20,060 nt of DNA, from contig CAZMCT010000074.1 in the NCBI GenBank assembly GCA_964564785.1, positions 1-20,060 of the forward strand, given 5' to 3'. Each line of letters begins with the position of its first letter. The stretch's first letter is position 1. The position numbers were made by a program, and so were the translations under genes. Positions 1-6,720 of the stretch are shown here, piece after piece. The notes under the pieces are model-generated. The model did not search any database and had not been told where the DNA came from. It worked only from the letters and a program-made list of their open reading frames with translations. The DNA comes from CAZMCT01 sp964564785. Lineage in GTDB: Bacteria > Planctomycetota > Phycisphaerae > UBA1845 > Fen-1342.

Positions 1-191
1 CTCATGGATCGTGAAATCTCCGCGACCGCGACGGCCGCGGATCCCTTTGGCCATGTTGATGGTAGCCGGGCGACGCCACGTCCGCCCTCGCGCCCCAATC
101 CCCGATCCCTGTTTCCAGTTCCCCGTTCCCTGTTCCCCGTTCCCTGTTCCCTCTGCTTCCTCCGCGTCCCTATGCATCATTGCGGCTCTCG
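1..191. other. Left-edge region without a supported gene
   Basis: This stretch lies downstream of the imuB stop codon on the minus strand. It contains a short tandem repeat (119-152). A minus-strand frame is open from 180 to the window edge, but its first part is translated repeat and it has no convincing ribosome binding site. dnaE2, the usual third member of an imuA-imuB-dnaE2 cassette, does not recognisably start here; if present it lies further left. Confidence 0.5.
119..152. repeat. Short 14-nt tandem repeat (family D)
   Basis: The unit TTCCCCGTTCCCTG occurs twice in direct succession (119-132 and 133-146) and is followed by a partial third unit. Related bases precede it from about 105. 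It lies about 40 nt downstream of the imuB stop codon. Confidence 0.7.
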
Positions 192-1958
192 TCACGCGAA
201 CAGCCCATGCACGAACCACCGCCCATCGTCGCGGGCCCGGAACACCCAGAACTCCTCCCCCTCCGCCGTCATCACCCGGAAATAGTCACGCCGCACATCC
301 CTCCCGCGCCACCACGCCGTCTCGATCCGCTCCGGCCCCCGGGCCCGCACCACCACGTGCTCCCGCCCGCCCCAGGCCACCCACGTCGGCGGCCCGTCCG
401 GCACTAGCGCCAGCGCCCGGATCGGCAGCGGCCGCTCGAGCAGCCGCACCGGGCGGTTGTTCACCGGGCCCGCGGTGGACGGGGTGTCGTCCGACTCGCA
501 GCCCGCCTCGGCCACGCTCAGATACCGGAAGGCCATCTCCGGCTGGTAGTCGTCCACGAGCCGCGGGCGAACGACCGCCTCGTAACCCAGCCGGCCGGCC
601 AGCCGATCCACCAGCTCAGCCAGCCGCTCGTCGTCGCCGGGCCCCGACGGCTCGAACAATTCCCCCTGCCCGGCGCGATGCGGCGATGTCTCGCGCCCGA
701 TCAGCACGAGCCCCGCGACGCCCGGCGACACGTCCACGCCTTCCAGCCGGCCCGCCAGCAGCGGCCCGACGTGCTGCGCCGAGCACGAACCCCGCGCCAG
801 ACTCACCAGGACACGCTGCGGCGCAACCCGCTCGAACGTGAGCACAACCTCCAGCCGCCGCAGCGCCCGCCCGTGCTGCCGCACCTGATCCAACACGTCG
901 CCCAGCAGCTCGCCCGCAACCGCCTGCACCGCAACTGGATCGGTCAGCGGCTCCTCGAACGCCCGCCGGGCCACCGGGCGATCGTCCGGCCGCTGGGGTG
1001 TGACCGGCTCGAAGACCTCACCCAGCGCTTGCTGAATGCGCAATACCAACCCCGGCCCGAACCGGGCCGGCAGTGTGCAGCGCGGCAGCAGCAGCAGGTC
1101 ACCGATGGTCCGTACGCCCACGCGGTCAAGCTGCTCCGCCGCCGCGGGCTCGATCCGCAGCGCCACCGGTGGCAGCGGCGCGAGCCAGGCGCACGCCGCG
1201 CCCGGCGGAACGATGGTCACCGTTCCCCTCCGTGCCGGTTGAAAAAGGTGACAAGCACTGCGGGAGTGACTGTTGGCACTACCGTAGTGGTGGGTTGGCG
1301 TGGAATCAGCCTCCTTTCTCAACGGGCTGCCAAGATGAAGGGGTGTACTAGCCAGTGCCCATGCTGCACCGACGGTGTCCGCGACGGCCGCCCGGGCCCA
1401 GTGTCCCAGCCGGCTCAGCCCGGCTACCACCTGCCGCGCGATGTTCTCCTCTCCTCCGAAGAGCAACTGACAGCCGGTGATGTCGATCACCAGCATGTCC
1501 GGCTCGACCGCCTCGACCGTCGGGCTGAAGTGCTCCGCCCAACGCGCCAGCCGCCGCAGCAGCGCCCGGTCGCGCAGCGGGGCCTCCGGCCAAGCCACCA
1601 GTTCCGGCACCATCGCCTGCGCCTGGCCCAGCGACAGCCCCGGCCGCAATCCGCGCCTGTGCGCTTCCGGGCACACGGCCGCCACGACGAACGATGCCCC
1701 CACCGGCCGGGTCAGGACCAGTGGCACCGCGTGTGGCACCGCATGTGGCACCGCCGCCCTCGGCGGTGAATAATTCCCAGCCGAAGGCGGCTGGGCCACA
1801 ACCCCAGCCGAGGGCGGCTGGGCCACAACCCCAGCCGAAGGCGGCTGGGTCGCTCGTTGTGGTACCGGCATCCTGCCGGTTTCACCCGCTCGCGCGCATT
1901 CGCGCCGGGCCCGCTCCGTCGCCAGGTACGGCAGGTGTACACACAGGATTCGACGCAT
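192..1958 (-). CDS. imuB: ImuB-like Y-family DNA polymerase homologue with two in-frame repeat insertions
   Basis: ImuB is a catalytically degenerate Y-family polymerase that tethers the error-prone polymerase DnaE2 to the clamp in damage-induced mutagenesis. The start MRRILCVHLPYLATERARR is typical. Further on are LVIDITGCQLLFGGEE (palm; the position where active Y-family enzymes keep catalytic acids), an ADTVGAAWALA segment, a helix-hairpin-helix-like RVGVRTIGDLLLLP and a C-terminal ERIETAWWRG...WFVHGLF block. The ATG at 1958 is preferred; a TTG at 1973 would add five residues. The start lies inside imuA, so the two genes overlap by 77 nt. Two segments are foreign to the family. Residues about 27-70 translate a cluster of five palindromes and include QPPSAG repeats. 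Residues about 210-242 translate a copy of repeat family B. Both keep the frame open. At 588 residues it is longer than I expect for the family because of these blocks. Confidence 0.9.
   Translation of the reverse strand: MRRILCVHLPYLATERARRECARAGETGRMPVPQRATQPPSAGVVAQPPSAGVVAQPPSAGNYSPPRAAVPHAVPHAVPLVLTRPVGASFVVAAVCPEAHRRGLRPGLSLGQAQAMVPELVAWPEAPLRDRALLRRLARWAEHFSPTVEAVEPDMLVIDITGCQLLFGGEENIARQVVAGLSRLGHWARAAVADTVGAAWALASTPLHLGSPLRKEADSTPTHHYGSANSHSRSACHLFQPARRGTVTIVPPGAACAWLAPLPPVALRIEPAAAEQLDRVGVRTIGDLLLLPRCTLPARFGPGLVLRIQQALGEVFEPVTPQRPDDRPVARRAFEEPLTDPVAVQAVAGELLGDVLDQVRQHGRALRRLEVVLTFERVAPQRVLVSLARGSCSAQHVGPLLAGRLEGVDVSPGVAGLVLIGRETSPHRAGQGELFEPSGPGDDERLAELVDRLAGRLGYEAVVRPRLVDDYQPEMAFRYLSVAEAGCESDDTPSTAGPVNNRPVRLLERPLPIRALALVPDGPPTWVAWGGREHVVVRARGPERIETAWWRGRDVRRDYFRVMTAEGEEFWVFRARDDGRWFVHGLFA
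1234..1330 (+). repeat. Inverted-repeat element, family B copy 1 (inside imuB)
   Basis: The left end reads GCCGGTTGAAAAAGG and the right end CCTTTCTCAACGGGCTGC, which are imperfect inverted repeats. The core (GCGGGAGTGACTGTTGGCAC, then a GGTGGGTTGGCG block) aligns with the cores at 2700-2802, 3278-3392 and 4541-4640. This copy lies wholly within the imuB reading frame and adds about 32 codons without a stop. Confidence 0.85.
1749..1880. repeat. Cluster of five palindromes (family A) inside imuB
   Basis: Five perfect stem-loops follow one another. They are CACCGCCG/CGGCGGTG (1749-1768), CCCAGCCG/CGGCTGGG at 1776-1795, 1803-1822 and 1830-1849 (4-nt loops, exact 27-nt period), and ACCGGCA/TGCCGGT (1864-1880). 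A 12-nt periodic GTGGCACCGC stretch lies at 1724-1752. The 27-nt period equals nine codons, so the imuB frame is kept. The cluster ends 1 nt before the stop codon of imuA (1882-1884), outside the region where the two genes overlap. Confidence 0.9.
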
Positions 1959-2685
1959 CGGACCATTCCACAACCAGCGGCTCGCGCGGCCGCCCTTCCC
2001 GCAGCTTCAACACTGTCACCCGCAGCCGTCGCACACCCGCCGGCCCCGCCACCGGCTCGAGCCGCAGCCGGCTGGCCGCGAAGCTCGGCCCGCCCAGCTC
2101 CTCGCGTCGGATCAGCAGCCCCAGCCCGCCGCCCGCCTCGGCCGCAAGCTGCAACCGCCGCGACGCGTAGGCATCGAGATTCCGCAGCGGCAGGACCACC
2201 GCCCCGATCGCCCGGCAGCACAGGCTCTGCTCGCATACCCACAGCGCATCCGCCCGCCGCGGCGCCCGCACCACCAGCAGTCGCCCGAGCGCGACCCCCA
2301 GCTCCGCCAGCGCCGGCGGATACAGGTCCAGCGTTGTGTCGAGATACACCAGCCACTTGCCTGCGGCCGCCGCCCCGGCCACATGCAACGCCAGGCTGTG
2401 CGCGGCCGTGCCCTCTCGGGCCGCGATCAGCTCGTGAATCGCCCCCGCCTCGAAGCCCCCGCCCAGGGCCGCATCCAGCTCCGGCAGGCCGCTCGGCCAT
2501 TTCGTCCCCGCCGGGCGCCAGCGCCGCTGCACGCGCTGCACTTCCTCGGCCAGGCGGCGCAGACGGGGGTCTTTCAGCGGTGCCGGAGCAGCCAGCGGTT
2601 GCTCCACGGTAAAAGCACTGCGCCATGGGCGGCCAGCGCGCACGCCGGGCGCGTCAACTTGAAGGGCTTGTAAGAGCGAGAGCAT
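1882..2685 (-). CDS. imuA: ImuA-like RecA-fold SOS mutagenesis protein
   Basis: ImuA is a RecA-like accessory protein of the ImuA-ImuB-DnaE2 mutasome. The 267-residue product begins MLSLLQALQVDAPG and contains the diagnostic WPSGLPELDAALGGGFEAGA followed by HELIA. Next come a RecA-fold core (KWLVYLDTTLDLYPPAL), a VRAPRRADALWVCEQSL segment, AVVLPLRNLDAYASRRLQLA and a C-terminal LRVTVLKLREG strand. The P-loop position reads AAREGTAAHS and lacks GKT, so ATP binding is doubtful. The ATG at 2685 has AGGA six bases upstream, and the family's homology begins near there. It is first in the operon and overlaps imuB by 77 nt. Its leader contains repeat B2, and a promoter lies at 2838-2866. SOS control is likely from the family, but I could not recognise a LexA box with confidence. 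Confidence 0.85.
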   Translation of the reverse strand: MLSLLQALQVDAPGVRAGRPWRSAFTVEQPLAAPAPLKDPRLRRLAEEVQRVQRRWRPAGTKWPSGLPELDAALGGGFEAGAIHELIAAREGTAAHSLALHVAGAAAAGKWLVYLDTTLDLYPPALAELGVALGRLLVVRAPRRADALWVCEQSLCCRAIGAVVLPLRNLDAYASRRLQLAAEAGGGLGLLIRREELGGPSFAASRLRLEPVAGPAGVRRLRVTVLKLREGRPREPLVVEWSDASNPVCTPAVPGDGAGPARMRASG

Positions 2686-2699
2686 CTCCGTTCCTAACG

Positions 2700-2802
2700 G
2701 CCCGTTCCTCAAGAAAGGGGGCCGCCTCCGCACCACCCCACCCTCACGGTAGCGCCAACAGCCACGCCCGCGGTGCCTGTCCCCTTTTTCAACGGGCTGC
2801 TG
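2700..2802 (-). repeat. Inverted-repeat element, family B copy 2 (imuA leader)
   Basis: Read on the minus strand it begins GCAGCCCGTTGAAAAAGGGG, passes through the family core (GCGGGCGTGGCTGTTGGCGC, then GGGTGGGGTGGTGCGG) and ends CCCCCTTCTTTGAGGAACGGG. It lies between the proposed imuA promoter and start codon, so it would be transcribed into the leader of the imuA-imuB mRNA. Confidence 0.85.
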
Positions 2803-2837
2803 AGAGGTGCGGGAATACCCGCCCCTCATGATACCTA

Positions 2838-2866
2838 ATTTTAACCTAACTAGTCCCCGAAAGCAA
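2838..2866 (-). promoter_or_regulatory. Predicted sigma-70-like promoter of imuA-imuB
   Basis: On the minus strand there is a -35 element TTGCTT (2861-2866), a 17-nt spacer and a -10 element TAAAAT (2838-2843). The -10 sits in GTTAGGTTAAAATTAGG, where TTAGG occurs twice 6 nt apart; this direct repeat could be an operator. The predicted transcript start is about 145 nt upstream of the imuA ATG. Confidence 0.55.
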
Positions 2867-3277
2867 GTCGAAAATTGGAACGGGGACCGAAGGAAAAAAC
2901 GGATGTTGGCGGGCGGCGGTCGCGAGCTCATCCATCTGGGCGGGGTGCCGCCGTCCGCAGCGCCGCAACCGCGCACGGACATGACCACGGGTGGCCATGG
3001 TCCACGGCCCTCCGCGCTTGCGCTGCTTCGGACCGTGCCACCCTGCCACACCCCCCGTTACGGCTTCGGCCGCGCAACATCGCGCCGTGCGGCCGGTCTT
3101 ATTGCTGCCCCGATCATACCGCTTGTGCGGACTCTGACCCGCTTCGACGCGATACATAGCGTAGTCCGCTCTCCCCCGGACGCGGCAGGAATGCTGCGGG
3201 ACCTGTCCAGCTCGCACGCTTCGCGCCGCTCCAAACGGAAAAACGCCCGATGTGATGACGCTCGAGTCGAACTCAAT

Positions 3278-3392
3278 AGCCCCTTGAAAAAGGGGACTGG
3301 CTCAGCGCCAACAAACCACCGTGCTAACGCCAATAGTCCTCCCGCGCTGCCCGTACCCTTTTTCAAAGGGAATCCCCTTTTTCAACGGGCTG
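3278..3392 (-). repeat. Inverted-repeat element, family B copy 3 (starts at the thioesterase stop)
   Basis: Read on the minus strand it begins CAGCCCGTTGAAAAAGGGGA directly after the thioesterase TAA (3393-3395), with no intervening base. It passes through the family core (GCGCGGGAGGACTATTGGCG) and ends CCCCTTTTTCAAGGGGCT. Near its start is an extra copy of the terminal motif, forming a CCCTTT/AAAGGG hairpin. Its orientation relative to the upstream gene matches copy 4. Confidence 0.85.
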
Positions 3393-3869
3393 TTACGCCC
3401 CCGCCGGCCGCATGCGCTCCGGCATCCGCACCGCCACGACTCGGCCCCGCGCGGTGAGCTCCTCGCGCGCGCGGACGTCGACTTCAACGATTACCTTCCG
3501 CGCTCCGACCTCGATGATCCGACCCAGCGCTTCCAGCGCCACCCCCAGCGGCGTCGGCAGCAGGTATTCCACCTTCAGCTCGGCCGTCACGAACCGCAAC
3601 GCCGGCAGACTGCCCGGCTCACGACCGGCCGCACGGTACGCGGCCAGCGCCGCCGAGCCCGTCCCGTGACAATCCACCAGCGACGCGATCACTCCGCCGT
3701 ACACGTAGCCCGGAATGGCCGTGTGATACGGCCGGGGCGTGAACACGGCGAGCGTGTCGTCGCCGTTCCACATACTGCGGATATGCAATCCGTGCTCGTT
3801 GAGCCGGCCGCAGCCGTAGCAGAGCGCAAGGTCGTCGGGGTAGAAGTCCTGAACGGCCGAGTTCAGCAT
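3393..3869 (-). CDS. PaaI-type hotdog-fold thioesterase
   Basis: The product is a predicted acyl-CoA thioesterase of the 4HBT/PaaI superfamily, 158 residues from the ATG at 3869. Visible features are the N-terminal CYGCGRLNEHGL motif of this subgroup, the hotdog helix GYVYGGVIASLVDCHGTGSA and the strands LKVEYLLPTPLG and KVIVEVDV. A GTG at 3944 would add 25 residues of low-complexity sequence that does not look like family sequence, so the ATG is preferred; neither has a strong ribosome binding site. The substrate cannot be told. The gene is divergent from the flavin-reductase-like gene, with about 120 nt between them, and its stop codon directly abuts repeat B3. Confidence 0.8.
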   Translation of the reverse strand: MLNSAVQDFYPDDLALCYGCGRLNEHGLHIRSMWNGDDTLAVFTPRPYHTAIPGYVYGGVIASLVDCHGTGSAALAAYRAAGREPGSLPALRFVTAELKVEYLLPTPLGVALEALGRIIEVGARKVIVEVDVRAREELTARGRVVAVRMPERMRPAGA

Positions 3870-3991
3870 GACACGTGTCTCGCTAGCCCCTGAATCGCGG
3901 CGCTGTGCGCCGGCATTATCACTCGGCGGCACGAATTCCGCCACGGGGCCGTTTGGAAAACGGGTTGCAGCATCCGGCGGCTGCGGCGACC

Positions 3992-4540
3992 ATGGGGTGC
4001 GGAGCAGGACCCGTGGAACGTCGCCCCATTCCGCCTGAAGAATTGATGCTGCCGCCGTTCGCGGCCTGGGAACCCGGCTGGCTGCTTCTGACGGCCGGCG
4101 AGTACCGCGCCGGCGGGTTCAACGCCATGACCGTGTCATGGGGGGCGCTGGGCGTGATCTGGCACCGGCCGTTTGCGATGGTCGTCGTGCGCCCGCAGCG
4201 CTACACACGCGAGTTCATGGACCGCTGCGAGACGTTCAGTCTGTGCGCGTTCGGGCCGGAGCAGCGCGCGGCGCTCCAGATGCTCGGCACACTCTCGGGC
4301 CGCGACAGCGACAAGTTGGCGCGCAGCGGCCTGACGCCGGTCGCGCTGTCCACGATTGCCTGCCCGGGGTTCGCCGAGGCGCGGCTGATCCTCGAATGCC
4401 GGAAGATGTACTTCGACGACCTGGAGCCGGGTCATTTCCTCGCCGAGCACGTCGCGCCCCATTACCACGGCGACTACCACCGCATGTACTTCGGGGAAGT
4501 GTTGGCCGCCAGCGGCACCCGCGAGTTCCGGCGGCCCTGA
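3992..4540 (+). CDS. Flavin reductase-like (FMN-binding split-barrel) protein
   Basis: The product resembles the flavin reductase-like domain family, which binds FMN in a split barrel. The segments NAMTVSWGALGVIWHRPFAM and VVVRPQRYTREFMD followed by ETFSLCAFG are characteristic, and GRDSDKLARSGLTPV matches the usual middle part. The C-terminal LECRKMYFDDLEPGHFL segment followed by DYHRMYFGEV is typical of the small single-domain subgroup. From the ATG at 3992 it has 182 residues. A GTG at 4013, with AGGA just upstream, is an equally good start (175 residues). The physiological role is unknown. The stop codon at 4538-4540 is followed immediately by repeat B4. Confidence 0.8.
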   Translation: MGCGAGPVERRPIPPEELMLPPFAAWEPGWLLLTAGEYRAGGFNAMTVSWGALGVIWHRPFAMVVVRPQRYTREFMDRCETFSLCAFGPEQRAALQMLGTLSGRDSDKLARSGLTPVALSTIACPGFAEARLILECRKMYFDDLEPGHFLAEHVAPHYHGDYHRMYFGEVLAASGTREFRRP

Positions 4541-4640
4541 CAGCCCGTGGCACAAGGGGATCGGCCCCGCGGGAGTGGCTGTCCGCGCCACCGCGACGGT
4601 GGGGCGGCGCGGAGCCAGCTCCCGTGTTCAACGGGCGGCT
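4541..4640 (+). repeat. Inverted-repeat element, family B copy 4 (starts at the flavin-reductase stop)
   Basis: It begins CAGCCCGTGGCACAAGGGGA directly after the TGA at 4538-4540 and ends CCCGTGTTCAACGGGCGGCT. The core GCGGGAGTGGCTGTCCGCGC, then GGTGGGGCGGCGCGG, aligns with the other three copies. It is the most diverged copy at its ends. Confidence 0.85.
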
Positions 4641-4659
4641 ACGCCGCGACGCGGGTCGC

Positions 4660-4687
4660 TTGCGAATCCGGCGTACTCGCGTAACAT
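4660..4687 (+). promoter_or_regulatory. Predicted promoter of the lipase-PPK2 operon
   Basis: A -35-like TTGCGA (4660-4665) and a -10-like TAACAT (4682-4687) are separated by 16 nt. They lie 48 nt upstream of the lipase start codon and just after repeat B4. Confidence 0.4.
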
Positions 4688-4734
4688 GCGTGCGCTCCCG
4701 GTCTCGGCGCGCACTTCAGCAAAAGGTTGAAGGA

Positions 4735-5640
4735 ATGAGTTTCTCGACGACCCGGTTCGGACGGACTCCGCTCTGTGTGGGAGCGGTGCTGCCAATCACG
4801 TTGGTCAACCTGGCCTGCGGCCCAAGCTGCACCGAGACGCCCCCCGAGCTTGCGGACATCGATTTCGTCCGGCTGAAGTTGGCAACCGAGCTGGCCGACG
4901 ACATCACGCTCTACAACGACGGCTACAAGACAGAAGCCGAGCTGCGCGCCCGCTGGGAGACGCCCGGCGTCACGCTCGAATTCGACCAGGTCGCCGAGTC
5001 ACCCTACACGTACATGCTGTTCACCGACGACGCGCTCGCTTACCAGGCGGTGGTGCTGTCGGGCACGACCCGCGAGGAAGAGTGGATCATCGATTTCCAG
5101 ACCGAGCTGGTGCAGGACGAGGACCTCGGCATCCGGCTGCACTCGGGCTGGCGCGACGCGGCGCGCGCGATCAGCCTTGACATCCTGCCGAAGCTGCGCG
5201 ACGGCTACGAGCTGTACATCTTCGGCTACTCGCTCGGCGCCGGCACCGGCACCATCCTCGGACTCTACCTGGAGCAGCTGCTGGATGTGAATGTCGCCGG
5301 GGTCTTCGCCAGCGGCATGCCGCGGATCACCGACGCCGAGGGCGCCGCCGCGTTCGCCGACCTGCCGCTGATCCGCACGGTGGCCGGTAACGACAACATC
5401 CCCTTCCTGCCCGCCTCGCCGTACGTGTCGTTCGGCGACGTGATTGTCCTGCTCGACGGCCCGTTCGTGAGCCGCCAGCGGCCGGGCGACCCCGACTACG
5501 ACAATCACCCGACCACGACCGAGGATGTGCTGAACCTCAATCCCGAGGACCACGTCACCTACGTGCAGCGGGTGCAGGACAAGGTCGACGGGCCGGTGTG
5601 CCTGGTGCCCTACGCGGACCGCCAGAATTACATCGACTGA
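4735..5640 (+). CDS. Class 3 lipase-like secreted or lipid-anchored hydrolase
   Basis: This is an alpha/beta hydrolase of the lipase class 3 type, 301 residues. The nucleophile elbow GYSLGAG places Ser166. The catalytic Asp is probably Asp220 in TVAGNDNIPFLP, matching the NDxxPxLP motif of this family. The catalytic His is probably His273 in PEDHVTYV. The N-terminus (hydrophobic 11-27, then NLAC at 25-28) suggests export; the motif is only an imperfect lipobox, so lipid anchoring is uncertain. The ATG at 4735 is preceded by GAAGGA, a good ribosome binding site. Only 20 nt separate it from the PPK2 gene, so co-transcription is likely. The natural substrate is unknown. Confidence 0.8.
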   Translation: MSFSTTRFGRTPLCVGAVLPITLVNLACGPSCTETPPELADIDFVRLKLATELADDITLYNDGYKTEAELRARWETPGVTLEFDQVAESPYTYMLFTDDALAYQAVVLSGTTREEEWIIDFQTELVQDEDLGIRLHSGWRDAARAISLDILPKLRDGYELYIFGYSLGAGTGTILGLYLEQLLDVNVAGVFASGMPRITDAEGAAAFADLPLIRTVAGNDNIPFLPASPYVSFGDVIVLLDGPFVSRQRPGDPDYDNHPTTTEDVLNLNPEDHVTYVQRVQDKVDGPVCLVPYADRQNYID

Positions 5641-5660
5641 GCCGCACCGAAGGTCGCCTC

Positions 5661-6566
5661 ATGGACGTGAAGAAACTGATTCCCAAGGCCCGCGACTTTG
5701 CCAGGGCGTACCGCGTCGACTCCGGCCGCAAGTTCCGGTTGGCCAAGTTCGATCCGGGTGATACCGCCGAGTTCACGTCCGAGGACAAGCCCCGCGCGCG
5801 GGCCGTGCTCCAGACCGGCGTCGTGGCGCTGGCCGAGCTCCAGGACCGGCTCTACGCACAGGACCGCTGGGCCGTGCTGCTGATCTTCCAGGCCATGGAC
5901 GCGGCCGGCAAGGACAGCGTCATCAAGCACGTCATGTCCGGGGTGAACCCGCAGGGCTGCGAGGTCCACTCGTTCAAGGCGCCCACCAGCAACGAGCTCG
6001 ATCACGACTATTTGTGGCGGACGCATCTGCGGGTGCCGGAGCGCGGCCGGATCGGGATCTTCAACCGCTCGTACTACGAGGAAGTGCTGGTAGTCCGCGT
6101 GCATCGCGAGCTGCTCGCGGCCCAGAAGATCCCGCCGGCGCTGCTGACCGGGGACATTTGGGAGCAGCGCTACGAGGACATCCGCGCGTTCGAGCTGTAC
6201 CTGGCCCGTAACGGCGTCGCCATCCGCAAGTTCTTCCTGAACGTCTCGCGCGAGGAGCAGCGCCGCCGGTTCCTCGAACGCATCGAGCGACCCGAGAAGA
6301 ACTGGAAATTCTCCGCGTCCGACGTGCGCGAGCGGCAGCACTGGGACGCATACATGCGCGCTTACGAGGACATGATCCGCGCGACCGCTGCGCCGCACGC
6401 TCCCTGGTACGTGGTACCGGCCGACCACAAGTGGTATACGCGGCTTGTGGTCGCCGCCGCCGTGATCGAGACCCTCGCCGCGCTGGGCGTGTCGTACCCC
6501 AAGGTCAGCGCTGCCCAGCGCAAGGAGCTGGCTGCGGCCCGCCGCGCGCTGCTGGCCGAGGAGTAG
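5661..6566 (+). CDS. PPK2-family polyphosphate:nucleotide phosphotransferase
   Basis: PPK2 enzymes transfer phosphate between polyphosphate and nucleoside mono- or diphosphates in the cytoplasm. The 301-residue product shows the P-loop-like FQAMDAAGKDS (residues 76-86), the FKAPTSNELDHDYLWR segment and the lid/Walker B region IFNRSYYEEVLVVRVH (133-148). The C-terminal part has RPEKNWKFSASDVRER and APWYVVPADHKWYTR. Length and motifs fit the TIGR03709-type PPK2 subgroup; whether it prefers AMP, ADP or GDP cannot be read from the sequence. The ATG at 5661 has GAAGG upstream. It ends in TAG and is followed by a 154-nt gap with the sat promoter. Confidence 0.9.
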   Translation: MDVKKLIPKARDFARAYRVDSGRKFRLAKFDPGDTAEFTSEDKPRARAVLQTGVVALAELQDRLYAQDRWAVLLIFQAMDAAGKDSVIKHVMSGVNPQGCEVHSFKAPTSNELDHDYLWRTHLRVPERGRIGIFNRSYYEEVLVVRVHRELLAAQKIPPALLTGDIWEQRYEDIRAFELYLARNGVAIRKFFLNVSREEQRRRFLERIERPEKNWKFSASDVRERQHWDAYMRAYEDMIRATAAPHAPWYVVPADHKWYTRLVVAAAVIETLAALGVSYPKVSAAQRKELAAARRALLAEE

Positions 6567-6650
6567 CCGCGGCCCCCCGGACGGCCCCCGTTCCCGCCCG
6601 TGCGCGACACGTCAGACCGCCCCCCCGGACCGTGCGCGGCCCCGCGCGCC

Positions 6651-6680
6651 CTGACACCCCCCCCGGCCTTCGGCTATAGT
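6651..6680 (+). promoter_or_regulatory. Predicted promoter of the sat-nrnA-coaD-phosphoesterase operon
   Basis: A -35 element CTGACA (6651-6656) and a -10 element TATAGT (6675-6680) are 18 nt apart. A small stem-loop (CCCGG/CCGGG, about 6691-6707) and a GGAG ribosome binding site lie between it and the sat ATG at 6721. Confidence 0.6.
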
Positions 6681-6720
6681 GTCCCGTCCACCCGGCACGC
6701 AGCCGGGCTCGGAGACCCGC

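Larger units (their letters stand above)
2686..3392. other. 707-bp intergenic region between the thioesterase gene and imuA
   Basis: It holds the imuA promoter (2838-2866), repeat B2 in the imuA leader, repeat B3 next to the thioesterase stop codon, and about 400 bp (2870-3277) with no recognisable gene, RNA or repeat. Open frames here lack coding character. An AT-richer patch at 2828-2880 stands out and coincides with the promoter. Confidence 0.6.

Noticed and set aside
1..100. Start or end of dnaE2 at the left edge
   Set aside because: No DnaE2 motif such as the N-terminal PHP ELHCHS region is visible, and a C-terminus there would not fit the gene order.
1749..1880. Possible CRISPR-like array
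   Set aside because: The units are contiguous palindromes with near-constant short linkers and no unique spacers; no cas genes are near.
2870..3277. Small genes in the region upstream of imuA
   Set aside because: Open frames here lack ribosome binding sites, consistent third-position bias and recognisable motifs.
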